Assembly: GCA_050701635.1 (NCBI GenBank)
Contig: JBOGDF010000048.1
Span: 1-21,228 of the forward strand
Source of the DNA: WHSM01 sp050701635
GTDB taxonomy: Bacteria; Actinomycetota; Actinomycetes; Mycobacteriales; Micromonosporaceae
Length of the DNA stretch: 21,228 nt
Reading direction: 5' to 3'
Program-made: the position numbers and the translations under genes
In this document: piece by piece, positions 1-7,328 of the stretch
Layout: each line of letters starts with the position of its first letter
Numbering within the stretch: position 1 is the first letter of the stretch
The notes under the pieces: model-generated
Databases searched by the model: none
Seen by the model: the letters and a program-made list of their open reading frames with translations, nothing else
Told to the model about the DNA's origin: nothing

Positions 1-735
1 TGGGCGATCAGCATCGGAACCGGCGTCAACCAGGTAGCGGCCCGCGCCGCCGCCGAGAACAACCAACTGCTGTTCAACCTCGCCGCGCCGCACCTCGGCC
101 CCACGATCGTCACCGTCGGCGCATGGCTGATGGTCACCTCCGTGCTCGCGGCGTCGCTGTCGTTCCACAACGCCGTCGCCCGCTACGGCTACGCCCTCGG
201 CCGCGAAGGCGTCCTCCCACGCGTGTTCGGCGCCACCTCCCGCCACTTCTCCTCCCCGAAGGTCGCCTCACTGGCCCAATCCGGGCTCGCCGCCGGGTTC
301 ATCGCCTGGTACGCGATAGCGGGGCTCGACCCCCTCACACAAGGGTTCTTCTGGGGCGGCATGCTCGGCGGCCTCGGCTGCCTGATCCTCTACACCCTTG
401 CCGCCGCCGCCATCCCTGCCTACTTCGCCACCCACGCTTCCGACAGGTCGCCGTGGGTCAAATACGCCGCCCCGGCCCTGGCCTTCCTAGCGCTCGCGGT
501 CATCACCGTGGTCGCGGTCCGCGACTTCGACGTCATGATCGGCGTCCCCGCCGGACATCCCGCCGCCCTCACGCTGCCCGCCACATACATCGCCGTCGCG
601 CTGGCCGGCGTGGCCTGGGCTGTGTTCCTCAAGACCGCCAGGCCGAGGACCTTCCGCGCCATCGGGCTCGGCGCCCATGCCGTCACCGGCCAAACCACCA
701 CCCCCGCCGCGCTCGCCCAGGAAGGGACCGCCTGA
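1..735 (+). CDS. APC-family amino acid permease, C-terminal part (5' truncated)
   Basis: The reading frame is open from base 1 to the TGA at 733-735, so the N-terminal part lies outside the window. The visible 244 residues contain several long hydrophobic stretches typical of the last transmembrane helices of an APC (amino acid-polyamine-organocation) transporter. They also carry the family-typical cytoplasmic loop FHNAVARYGYALGREGVLP (codons about 55-73 of the visible part), found in COG0531-like permeases. The expected role is uptake or exchange of an amino acid or amine across the cytoplasmic membrane; the substrate cannot be told. The GNAT gene starts one base after the stop, so the two are probably co-transcribed. 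Nothing links this pair to the saccharide cluster further right. Confidence 0.85.
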   Translation, partial: WAISIGTGVNQVAARAAAENNQLLFNLAAPHLGPTIVTVGAWLMVTSVLAASLSFHNAVARYGYALGREGVLPRVFGATSRHFSSPKVASLAQSGLAAGFIAWYAIAGLDPLTQGFFWGGMLGGLGCLILYTLAAAAIPAYFATHASDRSPWVKYAAPALAFLALAVITVVAVRDFDVMIGVPAGHPAALTLPATYIAVALAGVAWAVFLKTARPRTFRAIGLGAHAVTGQTTTPAALAQEGTA

Positions 736-736
736 C

Positions 737-1360
737 ATGCCACCCAGACTCACCGTCCGACCAGGCCGCGGCGACGAAATCGACGCCCTCGCGCAGATCA
801 TCGCCGAGGCGTTCGCACCGATCCCTCCCTCGGTGTGGCTCATCCGCGACGCCGACACCCGAGCCGAGGTGTTCCGCCCCTACTTCGGGATGTTCGTCGA
901 ACACGCACTCAAGGCCGGCCACGTGGACGTGGTCGCCTCCGCCCGCACCGACCGGCCCGTCGCCGTCGCGGTGTGGTGGGACGGCCACGACCCCGGCCCC
1001 CACGACTACGCGACCCGGCTCGCGCAGATCGTCCCACCGCACGAGCTGGAGCGGTTCGTCATGTTCGACGCCAAGATGCACAACGCCCACCCCGACGGCC
1101 CCGCCCACTTCGACTACCTCGCCTTCCTCGCGGTGAATCCCAAACTGCAACGCAGCGGGCTCGGCAGCATGCTGCTACGCCACCGCCACCAGCACCTCGA
1201 CGACCATGGCCAGCCCGCCTTCCTGCAAGCCGCGTCAGCTGAAGCGAGGGACCTGTACCACCTGCGGCACGGCTACAGCGACCACGGACCACCGATCACC
1301 CTGCCAAAGGGACCCCCGGTATGGCCGATGTGGAGAGACCCACAAGGAAGGTCGACGTGA
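737..1360 (+). CDS. GNAT-family N-acetyltransferase
   Basis: A 207-residue protein starting MPPRLTVRPG. This ATG was preferred over an in-frame ATG 60 bases upstream because it sits one base after the permease stop and has the ribosome site AGGAAGGGA at 719-727. The C-terminal half carries the acetyl-CoA pyrophosphate-binding motif QRSGLGSMLL (Q/R-x-x-G-x-G/A), preceded by the strand LAFLAVNP, followed by helix and strand segments ending in a Tyr-rich LYHLRHGY. This is the normal GNAT order and length. The family transfers an acetyl group from acetyl-CoA to an amine. The substrate is unknown; coupling to an amino acid/amine permease suggests a small amine, but that is inference. Confidence 0.85.
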   Translation: MPPRLTVRPGRGDEIDALAQIIAEAFAPIPPSVWLIRDADTRAEVFRPYFGMFVEHALKAGHVDVVASARTDRPVAVAVWWDGHDPGPHDYATRLAQIVPPHELERFVMFDAKMHNAHPDGPAHFDYLAFLAVNPKLQRSGLGSMLLRHRHQHLDDHGQPAFLQAASAEARDLYHLRHGYSDHGPPITLPKGPPVWPMWRDPQGRST

Positions 1361-1393
1361 CCTGCCGCTCCCTCACCACACGTAGACGTGGAC

Positions 1394-1423
1394 TCCGGGG
1401 CGAAAGCCGCCGTTCGCCCTGGA
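1394..1423 (+). terminator. Hairpin after the GNAT gene, candidate terminator
   Basis: Ten bases at 1394-1403 (tccggggcga) pair with 1414-1423 (tcgccctgga), with one G-U pair and a 10-base loop. It lies 33 bases after the GNAT stop and before the next ribosome site. No U-tract follows, which is common for actinobacterial terminators. A second small palindrome, CACGTAGACGTG, sits just before it at 1379-1390. Confidence 0.45.
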
Positions 1424-1496
1424 TGAGCTCAGCAACCTAGACACGTCGAAGCACCCAACTAACCGATCGCGGAAGCCTGACGGAGGTGAAGACGAC

Positions 1497-1955
1497 ATGC
1501 GCCAACCAGTTTGGCCGCCACCGCGGTGGCGGCAGCTACGCGCCCGCGACCGGCGCGGGTTCGTGGTCGTGATGCGATCCGTCGACACGCAAGAGCGGGA
1601 CCGGTACTGGTGCGGCCCAGCCGCGCCGGACTCGTCAACAACGTGGCTGCGGCACACCGACCCGTTCACCGGAGCGGACACGGTGCCCAAGCACATGGCT
1701 GTGTTCAACACACCGTGGGACGCAACGATCGCGTGGGCGCGATACCTCTCCCAACGTCGTCGCCGCGGCATACCAGTGCCGGAGTTCGCGCACTTCCAGC
1801 CGCTCGACCAGCTGAGGGACTGGTCAACCGTGGCGCCCCTGCCGTCGATGAACAAGCAACCTGAGTCCCACGCGGCGATCGCCGCGCACCAAGCCGTCCC
1901 GCGCGCCAACACAGCACCCCTGCGAATTCACCTGTTGCCCGCACCCACCCGTTAG
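1497..1955 (+). CDS. Hypothetical protein, 152 aa
   Basis: The ATG at 1497 has a near-ideal ribosome site GGAGGTGA at 1482-1489, seven bases upstream, which is the main support for the gene. The predicted protein is basic and Trp/Arg-rich at its N-terminus (MRQPVWPPPRWRQLRARDRR), with no clear signal peptide or membrane segment. A central segment, VPKHMAVFNTPWDATIAWARYL, looks like a folded helix. I do not recognise a family. The stop at 1955 is 12 bases before the next GTG start, so it probably heads a three-gene unit with the two small genes that follow. Confidence 0.65.
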   Translation: MRQPVWPPPRWRQLRARDRRGFVVVMRSVDTQERDRYWCGPAAPDSSTTWLRHTDPFTGADTVPKHMAVFNTPWDATIAWARYLSQRRRRGIPVPEFAHFQPLDQLRDWSTVAPLPSMNKQPESHAAIAAHQAVPRANTAPLRIHLLPAPTR

Positions 1956-1967
1956 GAGCAACTCGCT

Positions 1968-2159
1968 GTGAAACGAATCATCCCGGTCGCAACCGTCGTC
2001 GCAGCCGCCGTGACAGTGGCCGTACTCGCCGCCCGCTACACCCAGCCCGCCCCCGGATGCCCACGATGCGGCGCGCCATGCGGCGCATGCCACCCCAAAG
2101 CCGATCCCCGGGACCACAGCGCGCTGACGGTGCCATCACCGGAGCCTGCGGATGCGTGA
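1968..2159 (+). CDS. Small membrane-anchored or secreted cysteine-cluster protein, 63 aa
   Basis: It starts at GTG 1968 with AGGAG at 1954-1958, overlapping the previous stop codon. The first ~24 residues (MKRIIPVATVVAAAVTVAVL) form a basic start plus one hydrophobic helix, that is, a signal peptide or signal anchor. Directly after comes CPRCGAPCGAC, a CxxCxxxCxxC array that could bind a metal or form disulfides. The remainder is Pro/Asp-rich and probably unstructured. Function is unknown. Position between two similarly small genes suggests a conserved envelope-associated unit rather than a chance frame, but the size leaves doubt. Confidence 0.55.
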   Translation: MKRIIPVATVVAAAVTVAVLAARYTQPAPGCPRCGAPCGACHPKADPRDHSALTVPSPEPADA

Positions 2160-2230
2160 CGCAACGGCCCATTGCCCGCCCTCCGCAGCACCCCATTCGT
2201 GCCCGCTCCTCTCACCCTGGAAGGCTGCTC

Positions 2231-2461
2231 GTGGTCGTGTACCTGTCGACCGGACTTGGTATCGGGATCGTCTTAGGGTTTCTCGCCGGCCGCGCATTCC
2301 AGGCCGCGCACCGCGCCTGGAAGGACTACACGGTGCACAAGGCCATGACCCCCGCGCTCAGGGCCGCCGCATGGCTACTAACCGGCAAGGCATCCGGAGT
2401 CGTCGCCCTCGCCGCCGGGCTCATCTTGTTCGCCGTCTACATCGTCGCGGGGAACAGATGA
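2231..2461 (+). CDS. Small integral membrane protein, 76 aa
   Basis: The GTG at 2231 has GGAAGG at 2219-2224, six bases upstream. The protein starts with a hydrophobic helix (LSTGLGIGIVLGFLAGRAF), continues with a charged middle segment (HRAWKDYTVHKAMTPALR) and ends with a second helix (GVVALAAGLILFAVYIVAG), so two membrane spans are predicted with the middle on one side. The second codon of the VLG segment is a TTA (2273-2275), a rare codon in Streptomyces. A longer frame reaches back to 2057 but overlaps the previous gene and has no ribosome site. No family is recognised. Confidence 0.6.
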   Translation: MVVYLSTGLGIGIVLGFLAGRAFQAAHRAWKDYTVHKAMTPALRAAAWLLTGKASGVVALAAGLILFAVYIVAGNR

Positions 2462-2552
2462 GCAGCTCCCCTCAGTTGCTCGTCCATCACGGAGCGGGAG
2501 GCCTCCGGTGTGTAGTCCTCACGCGGACAACGCTCCCCCGATCCGCCCGCTC

Positions 2553-2572
2553 GGCAAGCCGCGATGCTTGCC
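2553..2572 (+). terminator. Hairpin downstream of the small membrane gene, weak terminator candidate
   Basis: GGCAAGC (2553-2559) and GCTTGCC (2566-2572) form a perfect 7-base stem with a 6-base loop, about 92 bases after the stop at 2461. There is no U-tract. It is the best hairpin between the small-gene unit and the cluster. Confidence 0.35.
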
Positions 2573-2823
2573 CGCGCCGATCAGTACGAGCCTGGCACCG
2601 ACATGTACGAGTAGGACTTGTGGCCAAAGCTAGCGAATCCTCGCTGAGCACTCACGAGTGGGCAGTTGCGTGCCCTGCACGGCCGCCTGGCAGGCGCAGT
2701 CTTTCGCAGGAGGGGCACTGTTCCCGAACGGGACAGCCACACACGCTTGCAGAGCGTCCACGCTTTAACGACCTCACCGGATTTCACCGCGACGGCTCGG
2801 CGACTACTCAGTGTAAACGGGGT

Positions 2824-2851
2824 TTGCCAGACAGCAATGGTCCGGTACGGT
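2824..2851 (+). promoter_or_regulatory. Candidate promoter for the first cluster gene
   Basis: TTGCCA (2824-2829) and TACGGT (2846-2851) are separated by 16 bases and resemble the -35/-10 boxes of the principal actinobacterial sigma factor (TTGACA / TANNNT). The implied transcript would start near 2858, about 50 bases before the GTG at 2911. Matches of this quality also occur by chance. Confidence 0.3.
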
Positions 2852-2910
2852 GCCGCCCAAAGCGTCGGCCCGTACGCCACCCAGGTCGGTTGCAACAGAG
2901 GAGTGCGCTA

Positions 2911-3708
2911 GTGCGATTCAAGATCGTAATGGCTGGGCGAGACTGCTTCCAGTTCGTGCCGCGTAGCCTAGAATCCGTCGCGGCTCAGACAGACGAGGCG
3001 TTTGACGTCTGCGTCATAGACGACGCCTCCTCCGACCTTCGCCAACCTGACTTCATGGAGGCGTTTTGTCGGAAGGCGGGCTGGCACTTCCTCCGCAACG
3101 AAACCCACCGGGGCGCGCTCTACAACCACGTAGCGGCGGTTAACACCATGTCGCCGGAGCCGGAAGACGTCATCGCTTCCGTGGACGCAGACGACCGCCT
3201 CAGCCATCCGCAGGCGCTCACCACGGTTCGGGCGTACTACGACGGCTATCAGCCAATGTTGACCTACGGCAGCTATGTGCCAGACCCCGACGACTGGCGC
3301 GTCATGCCCGCAAAACACCTGCCGGACGACGTCATCCTGAGCAACGCCTATCGCGCCTTCTCCGCTCGTGAGGACGATGACGATCCGATCTGGTTCAACC
3401 ACCTGCGCACGCTGAAGCACGACCTGTTCGCCAGACTTGATCCCGCGGTCGACTTCGTGCACGCGGACGGATCATGGCTCAAGACGTGCTACGACCTGGC
3501 GATCACGATTCCGGCGCTAGAGATGGCCTCCGGACGGCATCTCATGCTGCCGGACGTGCTGTATCTATACACCCGCAACAACCCTCTGAGTGACTGTTAC
3601 GTCAACACGCACATCATCGAGCGGGACAAGGCACGCATCTTCAGCATCCCACCGAAGACGCCGCTGTTTGACATCGTGGTTCCCCCGCGGCTCGAGTCGC
3701 TCGCGTGA
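2911..3708 (+). CDS. GT2-family glycosyltransferase (GT-A fold)
   Basis: A 265-residue protein. The GTG at 2911 is chosen because AGAGGA lies eight bases upstream and the protein then starts directly with the first beta strand, RFKIVMAGRD. The nucleotide-binding half shows SVAAQTDEAFDVCVIDDASSD (near residue 20) and the metal-binding DAD in ASVDADDRLSH (about residues 91-101), both hallmarks of GT2 enzymes. GT2 enzymes transfer a sugar from a nucleotide donor with inversion. No membrane segment is visible, so it is probably cytoplasmic. Donor and acceptor are unknown. It is the leftmost gene of the saccharide cluster and converges with the hydrolase gene on the other strand, 17 bases apart. 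Confidence 0.85.
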   Translation: MRFKIVMAGRDCFQFVPRSLESVAAQTDEAFDVCVIDDASSDLRQPDFMEAFCRKAGWHFLRNETHRGALYNHVAAVNTMSPEPEDVIASVDADDRLSHPQALTTVRAYYDGYQPMLTYGSYVPDPDDWRVMPAKHLPDDVILSNAYRAFSAREDDDDPIWFNHLRTLKHDLFARLDPAVDFVHADGSWLKTCYDLAITIPALEMASGRHLMLPDVLYLYTRNNPLSDCYVNTHIIERDKARIFSIPPKTPLFDIVVPPRLESLA

Positions 3709-3725
3709 TGCCAGGGTTGTCCCTA

Positions 3726-4505
3726 CTAGGCACGCTGCCTGCTGCTACTCGACGAGCGGCCAGGTGCGGCGTGGCGGTCCGCCACGTGCAGGGTTACCCG
3801 GATCGGCAGATGATCCGAGCCGACTGCGGGGATCACACTTCCGTCTGCAACGGTGACGCGATCGTCCACCAACACGTGGTCGACCTGCGCGAATGGACGC
3901 CGCGCCGGCCATGTACGGCCCCGGACCGAGGGTCGGTAGGGATGCCCGAGATAGACGGTCGGCCGGCACATGTTCAGATCGCCGGCTATCACGGTGGGCT
4001 GTCCGGGGGGCCGGAGTGCTCGGACCAGTCGGCGCAGTTGTCCAGGTCCATGCGCGAGGCGGTGCGTCAAATGGACGTTGACCACCCGGGCAATCGACTC
4101 ATCGTCGACCGTGACCTCGACGACCTGCGCTGCCCTCGGCCCCATGTCACCGGGCGCCGAACCGAGCCAGACGTGCTCGCGCCGAGCGACCGGCAGCCGG
4201 CTCAGCACCGCGAGACCCCACGCGCCGGGTTCGTCCATTGCGGGGTCGGTCACCACGCCAAGGTCGTACAAGCTCGTCGAGCCCCACACGTCGAGTTCGA
4301 CGCAGTACCGGTAGTCGCACGCCGCCGCGGCCTCGCGCGCGATGCTCTCGGCCCCTGCCGGTCGCCAGTTCTCCTGCACCACGACGACATCTGCGTCCAG
4401 AGCGCTGATAGCCGCCGACACCGCGTAGACCGTGCCCGCGTGGTCACGCCCACAGTGCAGGTTGAGAGCTGCCAGAGCCAGCGGCGCCGGCGTCGCCGTA
4501 GTCAA
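3726..4505 (-). CDS. Endonuclease/exonuclease/phosphatase (EEP) fold hydrolase
   Basis: A 259-residue protein on the minus strand starting at a TTG with AGGAAGGA just upstream. The ordered EEP motifs are all present: ALNLHCG (Asn15), VVVQENW (Glu45), GLAVLSR (~97-103), NVHLTH (His145), AGDLN (Asp176, Asn178), QVDHVLV (Asp209) and GSDHLPI (Asp231, His232). The catalytic set therefore looks intact. Members cleave phosphodiesters or phosphomonoesters, including nucleic acids, inositol phosphates and sphingomyelin. There is no signal peptide, so it probably acts inside the cell. Sitting among glycosyltransferase and deacetylase genes, it could remove a phosphate from a sugar- or cyclitol-phosphate intermediate; this is inference. 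A DNA-repair-type or unrelated role cannot be excluded. Confidence 0.85.
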   Translation of the reverse strand: MTTATPAPLALAALNLHCGRDHAGTVYAVSAAISALDADVVVVQENWRPAGAESIAREAAAACDYRYCVELDVWGSTSLYDLGVVTDPAMDEPGAWGLAVLSRLPVARREHVWLGSAPGDMGPRAAQVVEVTVDDESIARVVNVHLTHRLAHGPGQLRRLVRALRPPGQPTVIAGDLNMCRPTVYLGHPYRPSVRGRTWPARRPFAQVDHVLVDDRVTVADGSVIPAVGSDHLPIRVTLHVADRHAAPGRSSSSSRQRA

Positions 4506-4574
4506 GCGTCCTTCCTCTCCAAGCCGAATTGACCTCGTATCTGTCTCACCGCGCGCCCGCCCAACGGAGGAACC

Positions 4575-5366
4575 ATGACCGAGCTGCTGAATACCTCGTC
4601 ACTGCCACCAATAACCGACGATCCCGACGAAGCCAGCACGCATCTTGTCGAACATGGTGTGTGTCGACTTGAAGGAGCATTGCCGGCCAGCCGCCTCGAT
4701 GTGCTTCGCCGCGAGGTCAAGGCGGCAGCGATTGCCGACGCGACCGCGGACCGATCGTACACGTACAGCCACGGCACGAATTACCGCATTTGGTCGCTTT
4801 TCAATCGCGGTGAGTGCTTCCTCGACCTTGCGGAAGATCCCTCCGCGCTACGCGTTGTCCGTTCCGTACTTGGTCAGGACGCGTTGGTGTCGAACCTGAG
4901 CGCGAACGTGACCAGACCAGGCGGCGCGGCGATGGCGCCGCACTGGGACCAGGACTGGGCAGAGCGTCCGTGGCCGCACGCGTTCGTCGCCCACGTCATC
5001 TGGATGATCGACGACTTCACCGAGGACAACGGGGCGACGTTGGTCTGTCCGGGCAGCCACCGCCTGGACGGAACGCCGCAGGGAGACTGCATGGTGCCCG
5101 CCACCGGAGCGGCTGGGACCGCTCTCGTCATCGACGGTAGGACCTGGCATGGCACCGGCCGGAACGTCACTGTGGACGTTCAGCGGGTCGGGATCCTCGC
5201 CTACTACTGCAGGCCCTACATCAGGCAGCAGGAGAACATGGCCTTGAGCCTTTCCGACGCCGTGCGCGACAGCATGAGCCCCGAGCGACGCAAGTTCTAT
5301 GGCCTCGAGTTCTGGGAATACCTGAACATGGCCGGCGGTCCGCCGCAGGAACTGCCGAGGTTCTAA
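4575..5366 (+). CDS. PhyH-family Fe(II)/2-oxoglutarate-dependent oxygenase (first of three)
   Basis: A 263-residue protein with GGAGG at 4566-4570 before the ATG. The double-stranded beta-helix core shows the metal triad His123-x-Asp125 (APHWDQDW) and distal His192 (RTWHGTGRN). Arg204 (QRVGILAYY) follows where the family binds 2-oxoglutarate. CPGSHRLDG near residue 158 is the usual PhyH loop. The family uses Fe(II), O2 and 2-oxoglutarate to hydroxylate, desaturate or cyclise substrates. It includes HygX and EvdO/EvdM-type enzymes acting on oligosaccharide antibiotics. This gene begins a tightly packed five-gene run and is transcribed divergently from the EEP hydrolase, 69 bases apart. The exact reaction is unknown. 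Confidence 0.9.
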   Translation: MTELLNTSSLPPITDDPDEASTHLVEHGVCRLEGALPASRLDVLRREVKAAAIADATADRSYTYSHGTNYRIWSLFNRGECFLDLAEDPSALRVVRSVLGQDALVSNLSANVTRPGGAAMAPHWDQDWAERPWPHAFVAHVIWMIDDFTEDNGATLVCPGSHRLDGTPQGDCMVPATGAAGTALVIDGRTWHGTGRNVTVDVQRVGILAYYCRPYIRQQENMALSLSDAVRDSMSPERRKFYGLEFWEYLNMAGGPPQELPRF

Positions 5367-5371
5367 GCGAC

Positions 5372-6157
5372 ATGACGCCTGTCCTTCCGCTGACCGACTT
5401 CGCGACCATCATGGTCCTGTCGCCCCATCTCGATGACTCGGTGCTCTCCTGCGGCGCGCTGATTGCGGACGCGCACCATCTCGGCGTCGACGTCGTCGTG
5501 GTCACCGTCTTCAACGGTCGGCCCGTCCCGCCCGTGTCCGCCCCGGCGTCCAGGTTCCACGCTCGTTGCGGCCACACCGACGACAACGCCATGGATGAAC
5601 GGGAGATCGAGGACGCCCACGCGCTCGGCGTGGTTGGAGCGAGGACCGAAAGGCTCTATCTACCCGAGGCGCTGTACCGCAAGGACCAGGACGGCAAGCC
5701 GTTATACGACTCGGACTTGGCGATCTTCATGGAGACTCTGCGGCTGTCGGATGACGAGTTGCGTGCCGTCGAGTGCCGGATCGCGGAATGCGTCGATGAC
5801 GTGGACCCGGATCTGGTGCTGGCGCCGCTCGGTATTGGTGGGCACGTCGACCACCTGCTTGTGTCAGTGGCGGCGCAACGCCTGGACCGTGACGTGCTGT
5901 ATTACGAGGACGTGCCGTACGTGCTCTACGAGCGCTGCAAGAACTGGCGCGACGGCATGGCCGGGCATGCGCCTCGCGTGCATGTCTGCACCGCCGAAGG
6001 GTGGTCGGCCAAGGTCTCCGGCATCGAGTGCCACCGGTCGCAGCACTCCGTGCTCTGGTACAGCCCCGACACCTGGCGCGAGGACCTGGACTCCTACGCC
6101 CGCGCCAGCGGTGGCGGGCGGCAGGCGGAGCGGTTCTGGAGCCGCCATGACAGGTGA
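5372..6157 (+). CDS. PIG-L/LmbE-family N-deacetylase
   Basis: A 261-residue protein with the zinc motif SPHLDDSVLSCG near the start (His19, Asp21, Asp22) and the second metal motif GGHVDH at about residues 156-161, which are the signatures of the PIG-L/MshB family. Known members hydrolyse N-acetylglucosaminyl groups, e.g. GlcNAc-inositol in mycothiol synthesis or N-acetyl-pseudosaccharides in aminoglycoside pathways. The start is five bases after the previous stop, and the end overlaps the following GT4 gene by 11 bases, so glycosyl transfer and deacetylation are probably consecutive steps. A TTA codon at 5702-5704 could place the gene under bldA control if the host is a Streptomyces. Confidence 0.9.
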   Translation: MTPVLPLTDFATIMVLSPHLDDSVLSCGALIADAHHLGVDVVVVTVFNGRPVPPVSAPASRFHARCGHTDDNAMDEREIEDAHALGVVGARTERLYLPEALYRKDQDGKPLYDSDLAIFMETLRLSDDELRAVECRIAECVDDVDPDLVLAPLGIGGHVDHLLVSVAAQRLDRDVLYYEDVPYVLYERCKNWRDGMAGHAPRVHVCTAEGWSAKVSGIECHRSQHSVLWYSPDTWREDLDSYARASGGGRQAERFWSRHDR

Positions 6158-7328
6158 ACGGATGCGCATCACCCACGTCATCCGGGCCAAGCCGCCCGGC
6201 GAGCTAGGGGGTGCCGACCTGCATGTCCTCGACCTCGCCGCCGCGCAGGTGAGACAAGGCCACGATGTCCGCGTGATCCTTCTCGGCCCTGCCGAGATCA
6301 GTGGGTCCCTACGCGAGCGCGGCATCCCCTCCCTGCAGATCGACTCGATGTCCATGGTGGATTGGGTGCGGGCCCTCCGCTTGGCGCTACGTGCGGATCC
6401 AACTGACGTCCTGCACACACACGGATACCGCGCCGACATCATCGCTGCGGTCATACGCCCGCTCCTGCGGGGCGTGCCTCGGTGGAGGTCGGTGGTGACA
6501 GTTCATGGCTTCATCCGAACGTCGCCAGGGCTGCGGGTGTTGAGCCGACTCAACGAGTCCGTGCTCCGGCAGGCCGACGTGGTCATCGCGGTCAGCTCGG
6601 CCGAGGCGCAGCGGTTGGCGAAACTCTTGCGGCGACCAGTGTGTTTCATCCCCAACGGAGTGGCCGGGCAGGACTCGGTGCCCCGGGCGCGCGCCATGGC
6701 GAAACTCGGTAGCGAGCCCTCTCGCCGCGTCGTGGCGTTCCTCGGACGCTTGTCACCAGAGAAGCGTCCGGACCTGTTCGTCGACATGGCGGGCATCGTG
6801 GCGCGCGATCAGCCGGCCACAGACTTCGTCGTAATCGGCAGCGGGTCGCTGCTGAGCGAGATGCAGCAACGTGCCGCCGCAATGACCGGCAGCCACGTGG
6901 TATTCGCCGGTCTCGTTTCCAACGTCGCTTCACTGATGGAGGCAATCGACGTGCTCGTCTGTCCATCTGACACCGAGGGGACGCCAAGAGCAGTAATCGA
7001 AGCGATGTTGGCCGGCGTCCCTGTTGTCGCCACCCGTGTGGGCGGTGTGCCAGATCTCATCGCCGACGGGCAGACGGGAGTCCTCGTCGAGCCCGGCTCG
7101 CCCTCCGCACTGGCCGCTGCGGTCAACAGGTTGCTCCGCGACGAGACCTGGGCGCGGGCAATCGGTGACCACGCCCGCGCGTTGGCGCTGACTTCGTTCT
7201 CGGTCGAGGACATGGCGGACCGGGTGGCCGAGGCGTACCAGTCCGACCGCGCCTTGGTTCTTGCCTGGGGCACGACGGACGACCCCGGCGCAGCGGTCTT
7301 GCCTGATGATGATCGGAGGCGAGCATGA
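6147..7328 (+). CDS. GT4-family glycosyltransferase (GT-B fold)
   Basis: A 393-residue protein. Two starts compete: ATG 6147 (GGAG five bases upstream) and ATG 6162 (AGGTGA upstream), the latter giving the typical N-terminus MRITHVIRAKPPGELGGADLHV. The N-terminal domain has the acceptor-side loop GELGGADLH. The C-terminal domain begins with VVAFLGRLSPEKRPDLFV (about residues 193-210) and contains the donor-binding E-x7-E motif EGTPRAVIEAMLAGVPVVAT. This is a complete retaining GT4 enzyme, the class of MshA and the aminoglycoside GlcNAc-transferases. It overlaps the PIG-L deacetylase gene upstream and the oxidoreductase gene downstream (ATGA), suggesting translational coupling. Donor and acceptor are not determinable from sequence. 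Confidence 0.9.
   Translation: MTGERMRITHVIRAKPPGELGGADLHVLDLAAAQVRQGHDVRVILLGPAEISGSLRERGIPSLQIDSMSMVDWVRALRLALRADPTDVLHTHGYRADIIAAVIRPLLRGVPRWRSVVTVHGFIRTSPGLRVLSRLNESVLRQADVVIAVSSAEAQRLAKLLRRPVCFIPNGVAGQDSVPRARAMAKLGSEPSRRVVAFLGRLSPEKRPDLFVDMAGIVARDQPATDFVVIGSGSLLSEMQQRAAAMTGSHVVFAGLVSNVASLMEAIDVLVCPSDTEGTPRAVIEAMLAGVPVVATRVGGVPDLIADGQTGVLVEPGSPSALAAAVNRLLRDETWARAIGDHARALALTSFSVEDMADRVAEAYQSDRALVLAWGTTDDPGAAVLPDDDRRRA

Larger units (their letters stand above)
2462..2910. other. 449-base gap, probable left border of the saccharide cluster
   Basis: No frame here has convincing protein character. The frame of the downstream glycosyltransferase happens to stay open through the whole gap, back to an ATG at 2458 that overlaps the previous stop, but its translation is Arg/Ser/His/Cys-rich and unlike a folded protein. 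The gap holds a hairpin (2553-2572), a 10-base palindrome GGAGGCCTCC (2497-2506), CACTC-AC-GAGTG (2649-2660), CGCCTG-G-CAGGCG (2684-2696) and a candidate promoter at 2824-2851. No tRNA or attachment-site-like sequence was seen. Confidence 0.5.

Noticed and set aside
2458..2910. N-terminal extension of the first GT2 gene back to ATG 2458, coupled to the preceding stop by ATGA
   Set aside because: The frame is open, but the 151 extra residues are Arg/Ser/His/Cys-rich without structure, and GTG 2911 has its own ribosome site and begins exactly at the first GT2 beta strand.
3705..4532. A 275-codon plus-strand frame opposite the EEP hydrolase
   Set aside because: It is the antisense shadow of a minus-strand gene with the complete ordered set of EEP motifs.
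4506..4574. Divergent promoter pair between the EEP and PhyH genes
   Set aside because: TTGACC at 4529-4534 resembles a -35 box, but no -10 box lies at suitable spacing, so no promoter was called although one must exist nearby.
5463..6146. A long upstream extension of the GT4 gene in the PIG-L region
   Set aside because: It overlaps the PIG-L gene out of frame and has no glycosyltransferase character; the protein starts naturally at 6147 or 6162.
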